From: an uncultured Collinsella sp.
Lineage (GTDB): Bacteria; Actinomycetota; Coriobacteriia; Coriobacteriales; Coriobacteriaceae
Length of the DNA stretch: 9,569 bases
Assembly (NCBI GenBank): GCA_900546085.1
Contig: URBS01000086.1
Coordinates: 1 to 9,569, forward strand
Direction: 5' to 3'
Under the pieces are notes generated by a model. That model searched no databases. It worked only from the letters and a program-made list of their open reading frames with translations, and was not told where the DNA came from. This document shows, piece by piece, positions 1-6,180 of the stretch. How positions within the stretch are numbered: the first letter of the stretch is position 1; each line of letters begins with the position of its first letter. The translations under genes and the position numbers were made by a program.

Positions 1-13
1 GCGCATAAAGAAA

Positions 14-47
14 GCCTCCCATTTCTCATGTCCAAGAAATGGGAGGC
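14..47 (-). terminator. Intrinsic terminator after the PTS EIIB gene
   Basis: A perfect 12-bp inverted repeat (14-25 with 36-47, arm GCCTCCCATTTC) encloses a 10-base loop. Read on the minus strand it is followed at once by a T-rich run (TTTCTTT, positions 13 to 7), the standard layout of a rho-independent terminator. It lies about 70 bases beyond the stop codon of the EIIB gene, so it should end the EIIA-EIIB transcript. No gene is seen in the 72 bases between EIIB and the hairpin. Confidence 0.85.
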
Positions 48-119
48 AGTTCAAAATGATCGGCGGGCCAAAGAAAGGAGGACCTAGTTAATAAATGCTA
101 GACAATGGCATGTTTCCAG

Positions 120-593
120 CTAGAAAACGTCCTTGGCAAGTACCTTTGAGTCATTGGGAACCTGACGGATTTCGATAACCACGCCATCGTTCACAAGCTC
201 TTGGATATGCTCGGCATCGGTTTCGGTCGCAAAGATCGCGGGGGTCGGATGAAGCGTGGTCTCGGGAGACTTTCGAGTTCCGCCCAGATTGATCTCCTTG
301 ATGTCTTTGCAACCCTTAGCAAGGCGATAGGCATCCTCGATCGTCTCGACAATGATAAACAGCGAATACTTGTCGGTGACGCCGCTGTTGAGCGCCTCGA
401 TAGCAGCGTTTACGTCTTTTATGACGAGCTTCACGCCGTTGGGACGAGCTAGCCTCAATGCGGCTTTTCTCATGTCGTCTTTTGCCACGGCGTCGCTGGC
501 ACACAGGATGCAATCGACATCCAGCGCATGCGTCCAAGACATGGCGACCTGGCCGTGAATCAATCGGTAATCAACTCTCGTAAGCTTAATCAT
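120..593 (-). CDS. PTS mannose/fructose/sorbose-family EIIB component
   Basis: This 157-residue cytoplasmic protein accepts a phosphoryl group from the family's EIIA and passes it to the sugar as the membrane EIIC/EIID pair imports it. The N-terminal motif RVDYRLIHGQV is the family signature, and its histidine (residue 13) is the expected phosphorylation site. The rest, with INLGGTRKS near residue 103, fits the alpha/beta EIIB fold, and the length matches a stand-alone EIIB domain. I chose the ATG at 593 because GGAG lies 9 bases upstream and the product starts MIKLTRVD, as is usual in the family. An ATG three codons earlier (602) sits directly against that GGAG. The gene follows EIIA by about 70 bases and should share its transcript. 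The sugar cannot be told from this component. Confidence 0.93.
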   Translation of the reverse strand: MIKLTRVDYRLIHGQVAMSWTHALDVDCILCASDAVAKDDMRKAALRLARPNGVKLVIKDVNAAIEALNSGVTDKYSLFIIVETIEDAYRLAKGCKDIKEINLGGTRKSPETTLHPTPAIFATETDAEHIQELVNDGVVIEIRQVPNDSKVLAKDVF

Positions 594-663
594 CGTAATC
601 ATCTCCGCACGTAATAAAGGTAATGACAGGCGTGGCTTTAGCTAGGGCTCGAACCAGAACTAA

Positions 664-1083
664 CTAGAACTCTTCTTCTTCGACATCGGCAAGCATGTCC
701 GCCGCCTCACAAAGCATGATAAACGAACGTGATCCCTCGACCGCAGCTTTGGCCTTGTCCGCATCCAGGGAGTCCAGCTGTGTAGCCATTTCCACCAGCA
801 GCGGCAAGTTCATTCCGGTGATCAACGCAAACGATCCGGCGGTCTGCCTCTGAATGAATTCGTTGTTTACAGAGCCGCCAAAGATGTCAGTCACGACAAA
901 CCAAGAGTCGGCAGGGTCCTTCGACTCCATCCAAGCATCGATAAGCGCCGCGACGTCTCTTGAATCGTCATCGACATAGGCGCACAAACACTCGATTCGG
1001 TCGTTAGCGCCCATCAGAATCTCAAGAGAGCTCTTCATACCTTGGGCGAGATAGCCATGACTCGCTAGCAAAATCTTATTCAT
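664..1083 (-). CDS. PTS mannose-family EIIA component
   Basis: This 139-residue cytoplasmic phosphocarrier takes phosphate from HPr and hands it to the neighbouring EIIB. It starts MNKILLASHG, typical of EIIA-Man domains, with His9 as the predicted phosphorylation site. The conserved TDIFGGS segment, whose Asp66 lies beside the active histidine in this fold, is at residues 65-71. TGMNLPLLVE follows at about residue 89, as in ManX-type EIIA. The length is that of a single EIIA domain, so EIIA and EIIB are separate proteins here and not an E. coli ManX-like fusion. The ATG at 1083 has GGAG four bases upstream. A promoter and candidate operator precede it, and the regulator gene lies just beyond. 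Family assignment is secure; substrate is unknown. Some related EIIA proteins act only in regulation. Confidence 0.93.
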   Translation of the reverse strand: MNKILLASHGYLAQGMKSSLEILMGANDRIECLCAYVDDDSRDVAALIDAWMESKDPADSWFVVTDIFGGSVNNEFIQRQTAGSFALITGMNLPLLVEMATQLDSLDADKAKAAVEGSRSFIMLCEAADMLADVEEEEF

Positions 1084-1113
1084 AGTTCTCCAATATCAAT
1101 AAGACGTACTATA

Positions 1114-1125
1114 TTGTCATAACAA
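1114..1125. promoter_or_regulatory. Candidate operator for the GntR/UTRA regulator
   Basis: TTGTCATAACAA is a near-perfect 12-bp palindrome, with TTGT and ACAA half-sites around a four-base centre. It lies just downstream of the predicted -10 box of the EIIA-EIIB promoter, about where transcription would begin. A repressor bound there would block initiation. A related sequence (TATATTGTATTAGAAC) occurs upstream of the regulator gene. The palindrome and its place are seen; binding by the adjacent regulator is inferred. Confidence 0.45.
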
Positions 1126-1128
1126 AGT

Positions 1129-1160
1129 ATATTAGCAATCTTCCCGGCGCGGAGTGTCAA
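1129..1160 (-). promoter_or_regulatory. Predicted promoter of the EIIA-EIIB operon
   Basis: On the minus strand a consensus -35 box TTGACA (1160-1155) is followed by an extended -10 of the form TGC-TAATAT (hexamer 1134-1129). The spacer is 20 bases, longer than the ideal 17, which the TGn extension could partly offset. The site is in the 128-base gap between the regulator gene and EIIA, so the PTS genes can be transcribed independently of the regulator. Confidence 0.5.
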
Positions 1161-1211
1161 TTTTCTAATTCCGCGAACGGTAACAATCAGTCGGTAAATC
1201 GACGGATTTAT

Positions 1212-1916
1212 TTACAGATAGAACTTCAGACGCTCAGTGCAATACACCTGACGGGAGATGAAGAGCGGCTCGCCGCCCGGAGCATAACGTCTATCGACAA
1301 ACAAGAGCAGCGAGGAGTCCAGCTCCACGTTAAGATATGCCGCCTCGAGCTCGCTCGCGTAGCAGACCTCGAGCGTACGCGTGTTGGGCCCCATCTTAAT
1401 CCCATGGCGATCGAGCACCGCCATAAGCGAATCCTCGAGGGACTCATGCTCCAGGAATGAAAGTGTGTCGGAATAGCAATTGGTTTCCAGCATCGTGGGC
1501 TTGCCATCCACAAGGCGCAGACGGCGACTGCGCAATACCTTTTGAGTGTCGTCAACACCCAGGAACTTTGCGTCTCGCAGGCTTGGAAAATCCCAGCCCA
1601 TTTCGAGCACCCTGGTAGATGCCTGTTTTCCCGCAAGCTGGCACGAATGGGTAAAGCTCTCACGGTCGTCCGCGGCATACATCTGTGTGTCCGACGAAAC
1701 GAACGTGCCCTTGCCGCGGGCCCTCTCAACAAGCCCAGCATCTTCCATTTCCTTGATTGCCGAGCGCACAGTAATTCGGCTCACGCCAAATTGCTCAATG
1801 AGTTCCGTCTCAGTAGGGAGCTTATCTCCCGGGCGGTACGTGCCGTTGGCAATCAAATCAGAAAGTGCGCGAACGATCTGCTTGTACAGGGGAATAACGC
1901 TATTTGCTTCAACCAT
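1212..1916 (-). CDS. GntR family (HutC subfamily) transcriptional regulator with UTRA domain
   Basis: This 234-residue DNA-binding regulator probably controls the PTS genes downstream. The N-terminal winged helix (about residues 8-75) shows the GntR signature: IPLYKQI, PGDKLPTETEL, then FGVSRITVRSAI as the recognition helix and GKGTFV in the wing. From about residue 85 to the end is a UTRA ligand-binding domain, with paired strands such as VLRSRRLRLVDGKP and LFISRQVYC. UTRA proteins of the HutC branch usually sense a sugar phosphate or related metabolite and release DNA on binding it. The start is uncertain. The ATG at 1916 has AAAGG ten bases upstream and gives a normal family length. ATGs at 1925 and 1994 are in frame, but the latter adds a 26-residue extension unlike the family. 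The inducer cannot be read from the sequence. Confidence 0.9.
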   Translation of the reverse strand: MVEANSVIPLYKQIVRALSDLIANGTYRPGDKLPTETELIEQFGVSRITVRSAIKEMEDAGLVERARGKGTFVSSDTQMYAADDRESFTHSCQLAGKQASTRVLEMGWDFPSLRDAKFLGVDDTQKVLRSRRLRLVDGKPTMLETNCYSDTLSFLEHESLEDSLMAVLDRHGIKMGPNTRTLEVCYASELEAAYLNVELDSSLLLFVDRRYAPGGEPLFISRQVYCTERLKFYL

Positions 1917-1962
1917 ATCAACCATACCTTTGCAAGGAATCGGCAGTTTATAGATAGATGAC

Positions 1963-1979
1963 TTATATTGTATTAGAAC
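1963..1979. promoter_or_regulatory. Possible second operator-like site upstream of the regulator gene
   Basis: The plus-strand sequence TTATATTGTATTAGAAC resembles ACTATATTGTCATAACA at the EIIA promoter; both contain TATATTGT followed by an A/T-rich half. It lies 47-63 bases upstream of the preferred regulator start, so it could serve for autoregulation. The match is imperfect and the region is A/T-rich, so chance resemblance is possible. Confidence 0.25.
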
Positions 1980-2136
1980 TTTTAAGCGTTCCATACTATT
2001 TCCAGCATGTTTCGGCCATCGGGGGTTATTTCATTTAAACGGGGATAGCGCCCGCTCGCGACATGTGCCGCCGAACCGACGTCGATGTCCCGGCTGGCAG
2101 TTGTCAGTTCGCCGCAGAGCCGCGGCCCCATATGGG

Positions 2137-2142
2137 TATACT
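2137..2142 (+). promoter_or_regulatory. Possible -10 box for the M16 peptidase gene
   Basis: TATACT differs from the consensus TATAAT at one base and stands 52 bases before the peptidase start codon. No convincing -35 box lies 16-18 bases upstream, so this is a weak call. The region 1995-2194 separates the divergent regulator and peptidase genes, and I saw no other structure in it. Confidence 0.3.
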
Positions 2143-2180
2143 CTCGAGGATTCGACTCGATTCGCCCCCGCTGGGGCGTC

Positions 2181-2188
2181 AAAGGAGG
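2181..2188 (+). promoter_or_regulatory. Strong ribosome binding site that fixes the peptidase start
   Basis: AAAGGAGG lies six bases before the ATG at 2195. The reading frame is open upstream to 2063, but the upstream ATG codons have no such site, and the 44 extra residues (rich in Arg and Pro) do not resemble a family N-terminus. Translation therefore most likely starts at 2195. Confidence 0.85.
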
Positions 2189-2194
2189 CTGCAT

Positions 2195-5100
2195 ATGCCC
2201 ACCACCTCAACTGACCCTCGCGCCGCTGCCGCCGCGCTACTGGTGCCCGGAACCACCTGCCACGGCTTTACCGTCGAGCGCTGCGAGACCGTGCCCGAGC
2301 TTGACGCAGACGCTTACGTGCTGCGCCACACCGTCTCGGGCGCTCGTCTGCTGTACCTGGCGTGCAACGACGAAAACAAGGCCTTTGCCATTGGCTTTAA
2401 GACGCCGCCAGCCGATTCCACCGGCGTGTTCCATATTCTTGAGCACTCGGTGCTGTGCGGATCGGCCAAGTTCCCCGTCAAGGAGCCGTTTGTCGATCTG
2501 ATCAAGAGCTCCATGCAGACGTTCCTCAACGCCATGACCTACCCCGACAAGACCATCTACCCTGTTGCCACCACCAACGAGCAGGACCTGTACAACCTGA
2601 TGGACGTGTACCTGGACGCAGTGTTCAACCCGGCTATCTATACCAAGCCCACCATTTTTGAGCAGGAGGGCTGGCACTACGAGCTGGACCTGCCGGAGGG
2701 CGTCGAGGGCGAGGACGGCGACAGCTCCGCCAGCCTGCGCGAGGGCACGCTGTGCTATAACGGCGTGGTGTTCAACGAGATGAAGGGCGCGCTGTCCGAC
2801 CCCATGAGCGTGCTGGACGACGCCGTCAACGCCGCGCTCTATCCTGACACCGCCTATGCGCACGAGAGCGGTGGCGACCCGCGCGCGATTCCCGCACTCA
2901 CCTACGAGCAGTTCCTGGACACGCACGCGCGCCACTACAATCCTTCCAACTCCTACATCACGCTCTACGGCGACCTGGACGTGGACCGCGCCCTGGCCTT
3001 TTTGGACGAGCGCTATCTGTCGCAGCCGAGTGCCGCGAGCCGCCGCATGGACGCAGCCGTTGCCGCCGGCGAGGACCCGTCCGCGCTGGCGCCCAATCCG
3101 CTGGGCGTACAGGCGCCTGTGACCTGCGAGTACAAGCGCATCGAGATGGCTACCACGCCCGAGAACGCCCTGGTGGGCCTGGGTCTTGTGCTGGGCAGCG
3201 CGCTCGACCGCAAGCGCACGATCGCGGCGGACATCCTGTTCGAGGCGCTGCTGGGCTCCAACGAGGCACCAGTTAAGAAGGCCATTCTGGCCGCCGGCCT
3301 GGGCGGCAACGTGGTGAGCTACACCGCGGCCGAGAGCCTGCAGCCCTACGAGCTCATCATGCTGCAAAACGCGCAGCCCGGCGTGGCGCGCGAGCTGCGT
3401 CGCGTGTTCCAGGACGCCTGCCGCGACCTGTGTGAGCACGGCGTTCCGCGCGAGCGCCTAGAGGCCATCATCAGCAGCAACGAATACGACCTGCGCCAGC
3501 GCGACTACGGTATCGCCGACGGCGTGGCCATTGCGTGCGACGCGCTGAGCACCTGGCTCTACGATGACAACGCCGCGACGCTGGCGCTCAAGTACGGCCC
3601 GGTGTACGAGGAGCTGCGCGGCGAGCTGGACGGTAGCTACTTTGAGGACCTGCTGCGCGAGCTGGTGCTGGAAAACGACCACATGGCGCTCGTCGAGCTG
3701 GTGCCGGTGGACGCCGGCTCCGGTTCGGAGGGCGCCGAGGGCGCTGAGCTGGCAGCCAAGCGCGATGCCATGACCGATACCGAGCTGGCCGACGTGGTCG
3801 AGCGCACGGCCGCGTTGCGTGCCGCGCAGGAGGCCGAGGACACGCCCGAAGCCAAGGCCACGCTGCCGCGCCTGCGCGTGTCCGACATTAGCGAGGCACG
3901 CCCCGAGCCGCCGCTGGTCGTGGACACAACCGCGCCCATCCCCTGCCTGCGCCACGACATCCCCACCAACCGCCTGGCCTACGCCATGCAATATTTCGAT
4001 CTGGGTTGCGTCGCGTTTGAGGACCTGCCCTACGTGACCCTGCTCTGCCGCCTGCTCAAGCAGCTGCCCACGAGCGAGCACTCGGCCGAGGAGCTCGATA
4101 ATCTCATCGCCGGCAAGCTGGGCTTTTTGAGCTTTACGACCGAGGTCATGACGCAGCCCGACGTGGACGGCGTGCGCCCCTACCTGCTGGTAAGCGCCGG
4201 CGCCCTGTCCGAGAAGATCGATGCGCTGGCAAACCTGCCGCGCGAGGTGTGGTCGAGCACGCTGCTGCTCGATGCCGGCGCCGATCGCGTGCGCGACGTG
4301 CTCACGCAGATTCGCATTGGGCTTGAGCAGGGCTTTATCAACAACGGCCACTCGGCAGCACTCGGTCGCGCGATGAGTTACAGCTCGCCTTCGGCCGTGG
4401 TGCGCGAACAGCTCTCGGGCGTGGACTTCTACCTGTTCTTGCGTGATCTGCTCGAGCACTTTGACGAGCGCTTGGATAGCCTGCGCGCCAAGTTTGCCGA
4501 GCTGGCGGGCCGCATCTTTGTGGCCGATGGCTGCATGGCGAGCTTTACCGGCAGCGACGAGGACTTTGACACGTACTGGGCCACCGCGGGCGACCTGGGG
4601 CTTGGCGTGGGCGACGGCGACGGCGCTGCCGGCCGCGACGCGCTCGTGGTGCCGGTGCCGCGCGACCGCCACGAGGCCTTTGTCATCCCCAGCGACATCT
4701 GCTTTGCGGCAAGCGCATGCGACCCGCGCCGTCTGGGCATCGACGTGACGGGCGCCTGGGCGGTTGCCGCCAACGCGCTCTCCTACGATTACCTGTGGAA
4801 CGAGATCCGCGTAAAGGGCGGCGCGTACGGCTGCGGATTCCGCGCGGCCGGCGAGCGCCAGGCGGCGTTCTACACCTACCGCGACCCGGCAATCGATCCC
4901 TCGATTGAGCGCGTGGCGCGCGCGGGCGAATGGCTCGGCAGCTTTGAACCCGACGAAGCCGCCTTTGAGGGCTTTATCGTGAGCTGCGTGAGCGGCATGG
5001 ACGCGCCGGTGAAGCCCTACGCGCTCACCAAGCGCCGCAACACGACTTACCTGGCCGGCCTCGATCCCAACGCGCGCGAGAAGCGCCGCGCCCAGATGCT

Positions 5101-5242
5101 CGCCGCCACGCCCGGTGAACTGCGCTCGCTCGGCGCCGATGTGACGCGCATCGCAGCCGAGTCGCCGACCTGCGTCTTTGGCGGCCGAGACGTCATCGCC
5201 AAGAGCAACGCCGGCTTTAACGTCATCGACCTGCTGGGCTAG
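2195..5242 (+). CDS. M16C family (PreP-like) zinc metallopeptidase
   Basis: This 1015-residue protein is a clamshell metallopeptidase of the insulinase superfamily that degrades short unfolded peptides. The inverted zinc motif HILEH (His80, Glu83, His84) lies in FHILEHSVLCGS, the form typical of presequence-protease relatives. Glu195 in NGVVFNEMKGAL is the likely third zinc ligand. The catalytically silent C-terminal half keeps the substrate-binding Arg/Tyr pair: Arg872 in NEIRVKGGAYG and Tyr878 six residues later, the spacing known in plant PreP. An acidic, Gly/Ser-rich stretch (about 168-184) lengthens the segment before Glu195. No signal peptide or membrane segment is visible, so a cytoplasmic role in peptide turnover is likely. 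The length matches bacterial PreP proteins. Long open frames on the opposite strand result from the GC bias of this gene. The exact peptide substrates are unknown. Confidence 0.95.
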   Translation: MPTTSTDPRAAAAALLVPGTTCHGFTVERCETVPELDADAYVLRHTVSGARLLYLACNDENKAFAIGFKTPPADSTGVFHILEHSVLCGSAKFPVKEPFVDLIKSSMQTFLNAMTYPDKTIYPVATTNEQDLYNLMDVYLDAVFNPAIYTKPTIFEQEGWHYELDLPEGVEGEDGDSSASLREGTLCYNGVVFNEMKGALSDPMSVLDDAVNAALYPDTAYAHESGGDPRAIPALTYEQFLDTHARHYNPSNSYITLYGDLDVDRALAFLDERYLSQPSAASRRMDAAVAAGEDPSALAPNPLGVQAPVTCEYKRIEMATTPENALVGLGLVLGSALDRKRTIAADILFEALLGSNEAPVKKAILAAGLGGNVVSYTAAESLQPYELIMLQNAQPGVARELRRVFQDACRDLCEHGVPRERLEAIISSNEYDLRQRDYGIADGVAIACDALSTWLYDDNAATLALKYGPVYEELRGELDGSYFEDLLRELVLENDHMALVELVPVDAGSGSEGAEGAELAAKRDAMTDTELADVVERTAALRAAQEAEDTPEAKATLPRLRVSDISEARPEPPLVVDTTAPIPCLRHDIPTNRLAYAMQYFDLGCVAFEDLPYVTLLCRLLKQLPTSEHSAEELDNLIAGKLGFLSFTTEVMTQPDVDGVRPYLLVSAGALSEKIDALANLPREVWSSTLLLDAGADRVRDVLTQIRIGLEQGFINNGHSAALGRAMSYSSPSAVVREQLSGVDFYLFLRDLLEHFDERLDSLRAKFAELAGRIFVADGCMASFTGSDEDFDTYWATAGDLGLGVGDGDGAAGRDALVVPVPRDRHEAFVIPSDICFAASACDPRRLGIDVTGAWAVAANALSYDYLWNEIRVKGGAYGCGFRAAGERQAAFYTYRDPAIDPSIERVARAGEWLGSFEPDEAAFEGFIVSCVSGMDAPVKPYALTKRRNTTYLAGLDPNAREKRRAQMLAATPGELRSLGADVTRIAAESPTCVFGGRDVIAKSNAGFNVIDLLG

Positions 5243-5254
5243 CCACAGCAAGCA

Positions 5255-5293
5255 AAACCACCACAAAGGGGACAGGCACCTTTGTGGTGGTTT
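5255..5293. repeat. REP-like hairpin 1 of an inverted doublet
   Basis: A perfect 15-bp stem (5255-5269 with 5279-5293, outer part AAACCACCACAAAGG) closes a 9-base loop containing GGACAGG. It starts 13 bases after the peptidase stop codon. Only three T residues end the right arm, and they are part of the stem, so it is not a typical intrinsic terminator. Its layout, stem then (G)GGACAGG then stem, is repeated in inverted form by the next hairpin. Confidence 0.8.
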
Positions 5294-5310
5294 CGACATT
5301 TGCCCAAATA

Positions 5311-5349
5311 AAACCTGCCAAAATAAACCTGTCCCTTTTTGGTAGGTTT
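5311..5349. repeat. REP-like hairpin 2, inverted relative to hairpin 1
   Basis: A 13-bp stem (5311-5323 with 5337-5349, AAACCTGCCAAAA against TTTTGGTAGGTTT) has one G-T pair and a 13-base loop containing CCTGTCCC. Read on the minus strand it has the same plan as hairpin 1: AAACC, a variable stem, GGGACAGG, then the stem partner. The two form a head-to-head pair like bacterial BIMEs. The right arm ends at the base before the ribosome binding site of the next gene. Such REPs are usually spread by RAYT transposases; none is present in this window. Confidence 0.75.
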
Positions 5350-5365
5350 GGGAGAGGAAGCCGGG

Positions 5366-5962
5366 ATGGACAAGGCTGAGTTGCGGCGGGCGGTGATTGC
5401 TCGGCGTGATGCTCTTGATTTGGACTTGCGGGCGGCGAAGTCTGCTGATATCTGTGCGCGGCTGGTTGAGCTGCTGGGCCGCTTGGATGCCGCGGCGCCG
5501 CACACCGTTGCCGTCTATGCCGCGATGGGTTCCGAAGTCGACTCAGCCGCGTTTGCCGCAGCTGCCGCCAAACGTGGCTGGCGCGTGGCCTATCCGTGCA
5601 TGCTCTCGGCAACAGACGCCGCAGCTTGTGGCCAGCGCATGTGTATGCGGGCAGTTGCTGCCGGCGACGCGGACGCGGCTCCGTTTATCGCCCACCCCAC
5701 GCGGGCCTTTGCGGCCACGGACATCGACAGCAGCCGCTTCCCTATCGTGCCTGCCGAAGCTCTCGACATGATCGTCGTGCCGCTCGTAGCATTCGACCGC
5801 ACCGGCATGCGCCTAGGCTACGGCGGCGGCTGCTATGACCGCTACCTGCCCATGCTCTCGCCCGTATGTCAAATCGTCGGCATCGCCTTTGACGAACAGC
5901 ACGTCGACCACATCCCCACCGATGCCCACGACCTGCCGCTGCCCAACATCGTCAGCGCCTAA
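5366..5962 (+). CDS. 5-formyltetrahydrofolate cyclo-ligase (methenyltetrahydrofolate synthetase)
   Basis: This 198-residue cytoplasmic enzyme uses ATP to convert 5-formyltetrahydrofolate to 5,10-methenyltetrahydrofolate, returning a storage or inhibitory folate to one-carbon metabolism. E. coli calls it YgfA or Fau. It starts MDKAELRRAVIARRDAL, the usual basic N-terminal helix. AVYAAMGSEVD follows near residue 49. LDMIVVPLVAFDRTGMRLG leads into the folate/ATP-binding motif GYGGGCYDRYLP at about residues 152-163. The length is normal. The ATG at 5366 has GGAGAGG eight bases upstream; a TTG at 5339 is in frame but lies inside the REP-like hairpin and has no ribosome site. The first 100 bases use more G/T-ending codons (TTG, GTT, GCT) than the rest of the gene. 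The REP doublet immediately upstream could affect its expression. Confidence 0.95.
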   Translation: MDKAELRRAVIARRDALDLDLRAAKSADICARLVELLGRLDAAAPHTVAVYAAMGSEVDSAAFAAAAAKRGWRVAYPCMLSATDAAACGQRMCMRAVAAGDADAAPFIAHPTRAFAATDIDSSRFPIVPAEALDMIVVPLVAFDRTGMRLGYGGGCYDRYLPMLSPVCQIVGIAFDEQHVDHIPTDAHDLPLPNIVSA

Positions 5963-5989
5963 ATGTCGTTGTATCGCACCCGCAAGATA

Positions 5990-6051
5990 AGCGTGGAAAA
6001 ACTCCCACTTTGGGACTGTTCGGGGGCAAAAAACGGGAGATTATCCACGCT
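5990..6051. repeat. Long hairpin repeat, left copy (downstream of the AbiEi-like gene)
   Basis: Imperfect inverted repeat: the arm at 5990-6011 (starts AGCGTGGA, then CTCCCAC) pairs with 6031-6051 (ends GATTATCCACGCT), with a few mismatches. The intervening bases begin GGGACTGTTC. The right-hand copy at 7440-7503 has nearly the same arms, and its loop begins GGGCCTGTTC, so the loop is conserved as well as the stem. No T-run follows either arm, which argues against a simple intrinsic terminator. It lies between the convergent folate-ligase and AbiEi-like genes. Confidence 0.8.
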
Positions 6052-6160
6052 CATTATTCAAACGTCCGATAATCCACGCTCGTATGTCTGAAAATCCACG
6101 CTCAATCAACGCGCGTCCAGATTTCCGCGCTCGTGTGTCCGATTATCCGCGCTCGTGCAG
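6040..6160. repeat. Array of five degenerate direct repeats derived from the hairpin arm
   Basis: After the left hairpin the right-arm sequence recurs as a degenerate series with starts near 6040, 6069, 6091, 6121 and 6142. Units are about 19-30 bases. The core is ATTATCC(A/G)CGCTC, usually followed by (A/G)T, a variable stretch and GTCC. The first two units are closest to the consensus; units 4 and 5 have CCGCGCTC in place of CCACGCTC. The variable unit length and lack of unique spacers are unlike CRISPR. The array ends 20 bases before the stop codon of the AbiEi-like gene. Confidence 0.75.
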
Positions 6161-6180
6161 CTTAACGCCCCGCAACCGCC

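Noticed and set aside
74..180. AAAGGAGG on the plus strand followed by an ATG and a short open frame of about 28 codons
   Set aside because: It runs into the antisense of the EIIB gene, encodes no recognisable peptide, and faces the terminator-bounded operon. It is probably coincidental.
640..660. GGTTCGAGCCC on the minus strand, resembling a tRNA T-arm
   Set aside because: No matching 5-bp T-stem, anticodon arm or acceptor stem surrounds it.
3458..5503. A very long open frame on the minus strand (681 codons), and a similar one at 2237-3439
   Set aside because: Both lie antisense to the M16 peptidase, whose zinc motif and full-length family match are clear. They have no ribosome site or recognisable domain, and the His/Arg/Ala/Val-rich composition is typical of the reverse strand of a GC-rich gene.
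5990..6051. Bidirectional intrinsic terminator between the convergent folate-ligase and AbiEi-like genes
   Set aside because: Position would fit, but neither side has a T-run and the same element with a conserved loop recurs at 7440-7503. A dispersed repeat explains it better, though some termination effect is not excluded.
6040..6160. CRISPR array
   Set aside because: Repeat units are degenerate and of uneven length, the intervals are not unique spacers of constant size, and no cas gene is present.
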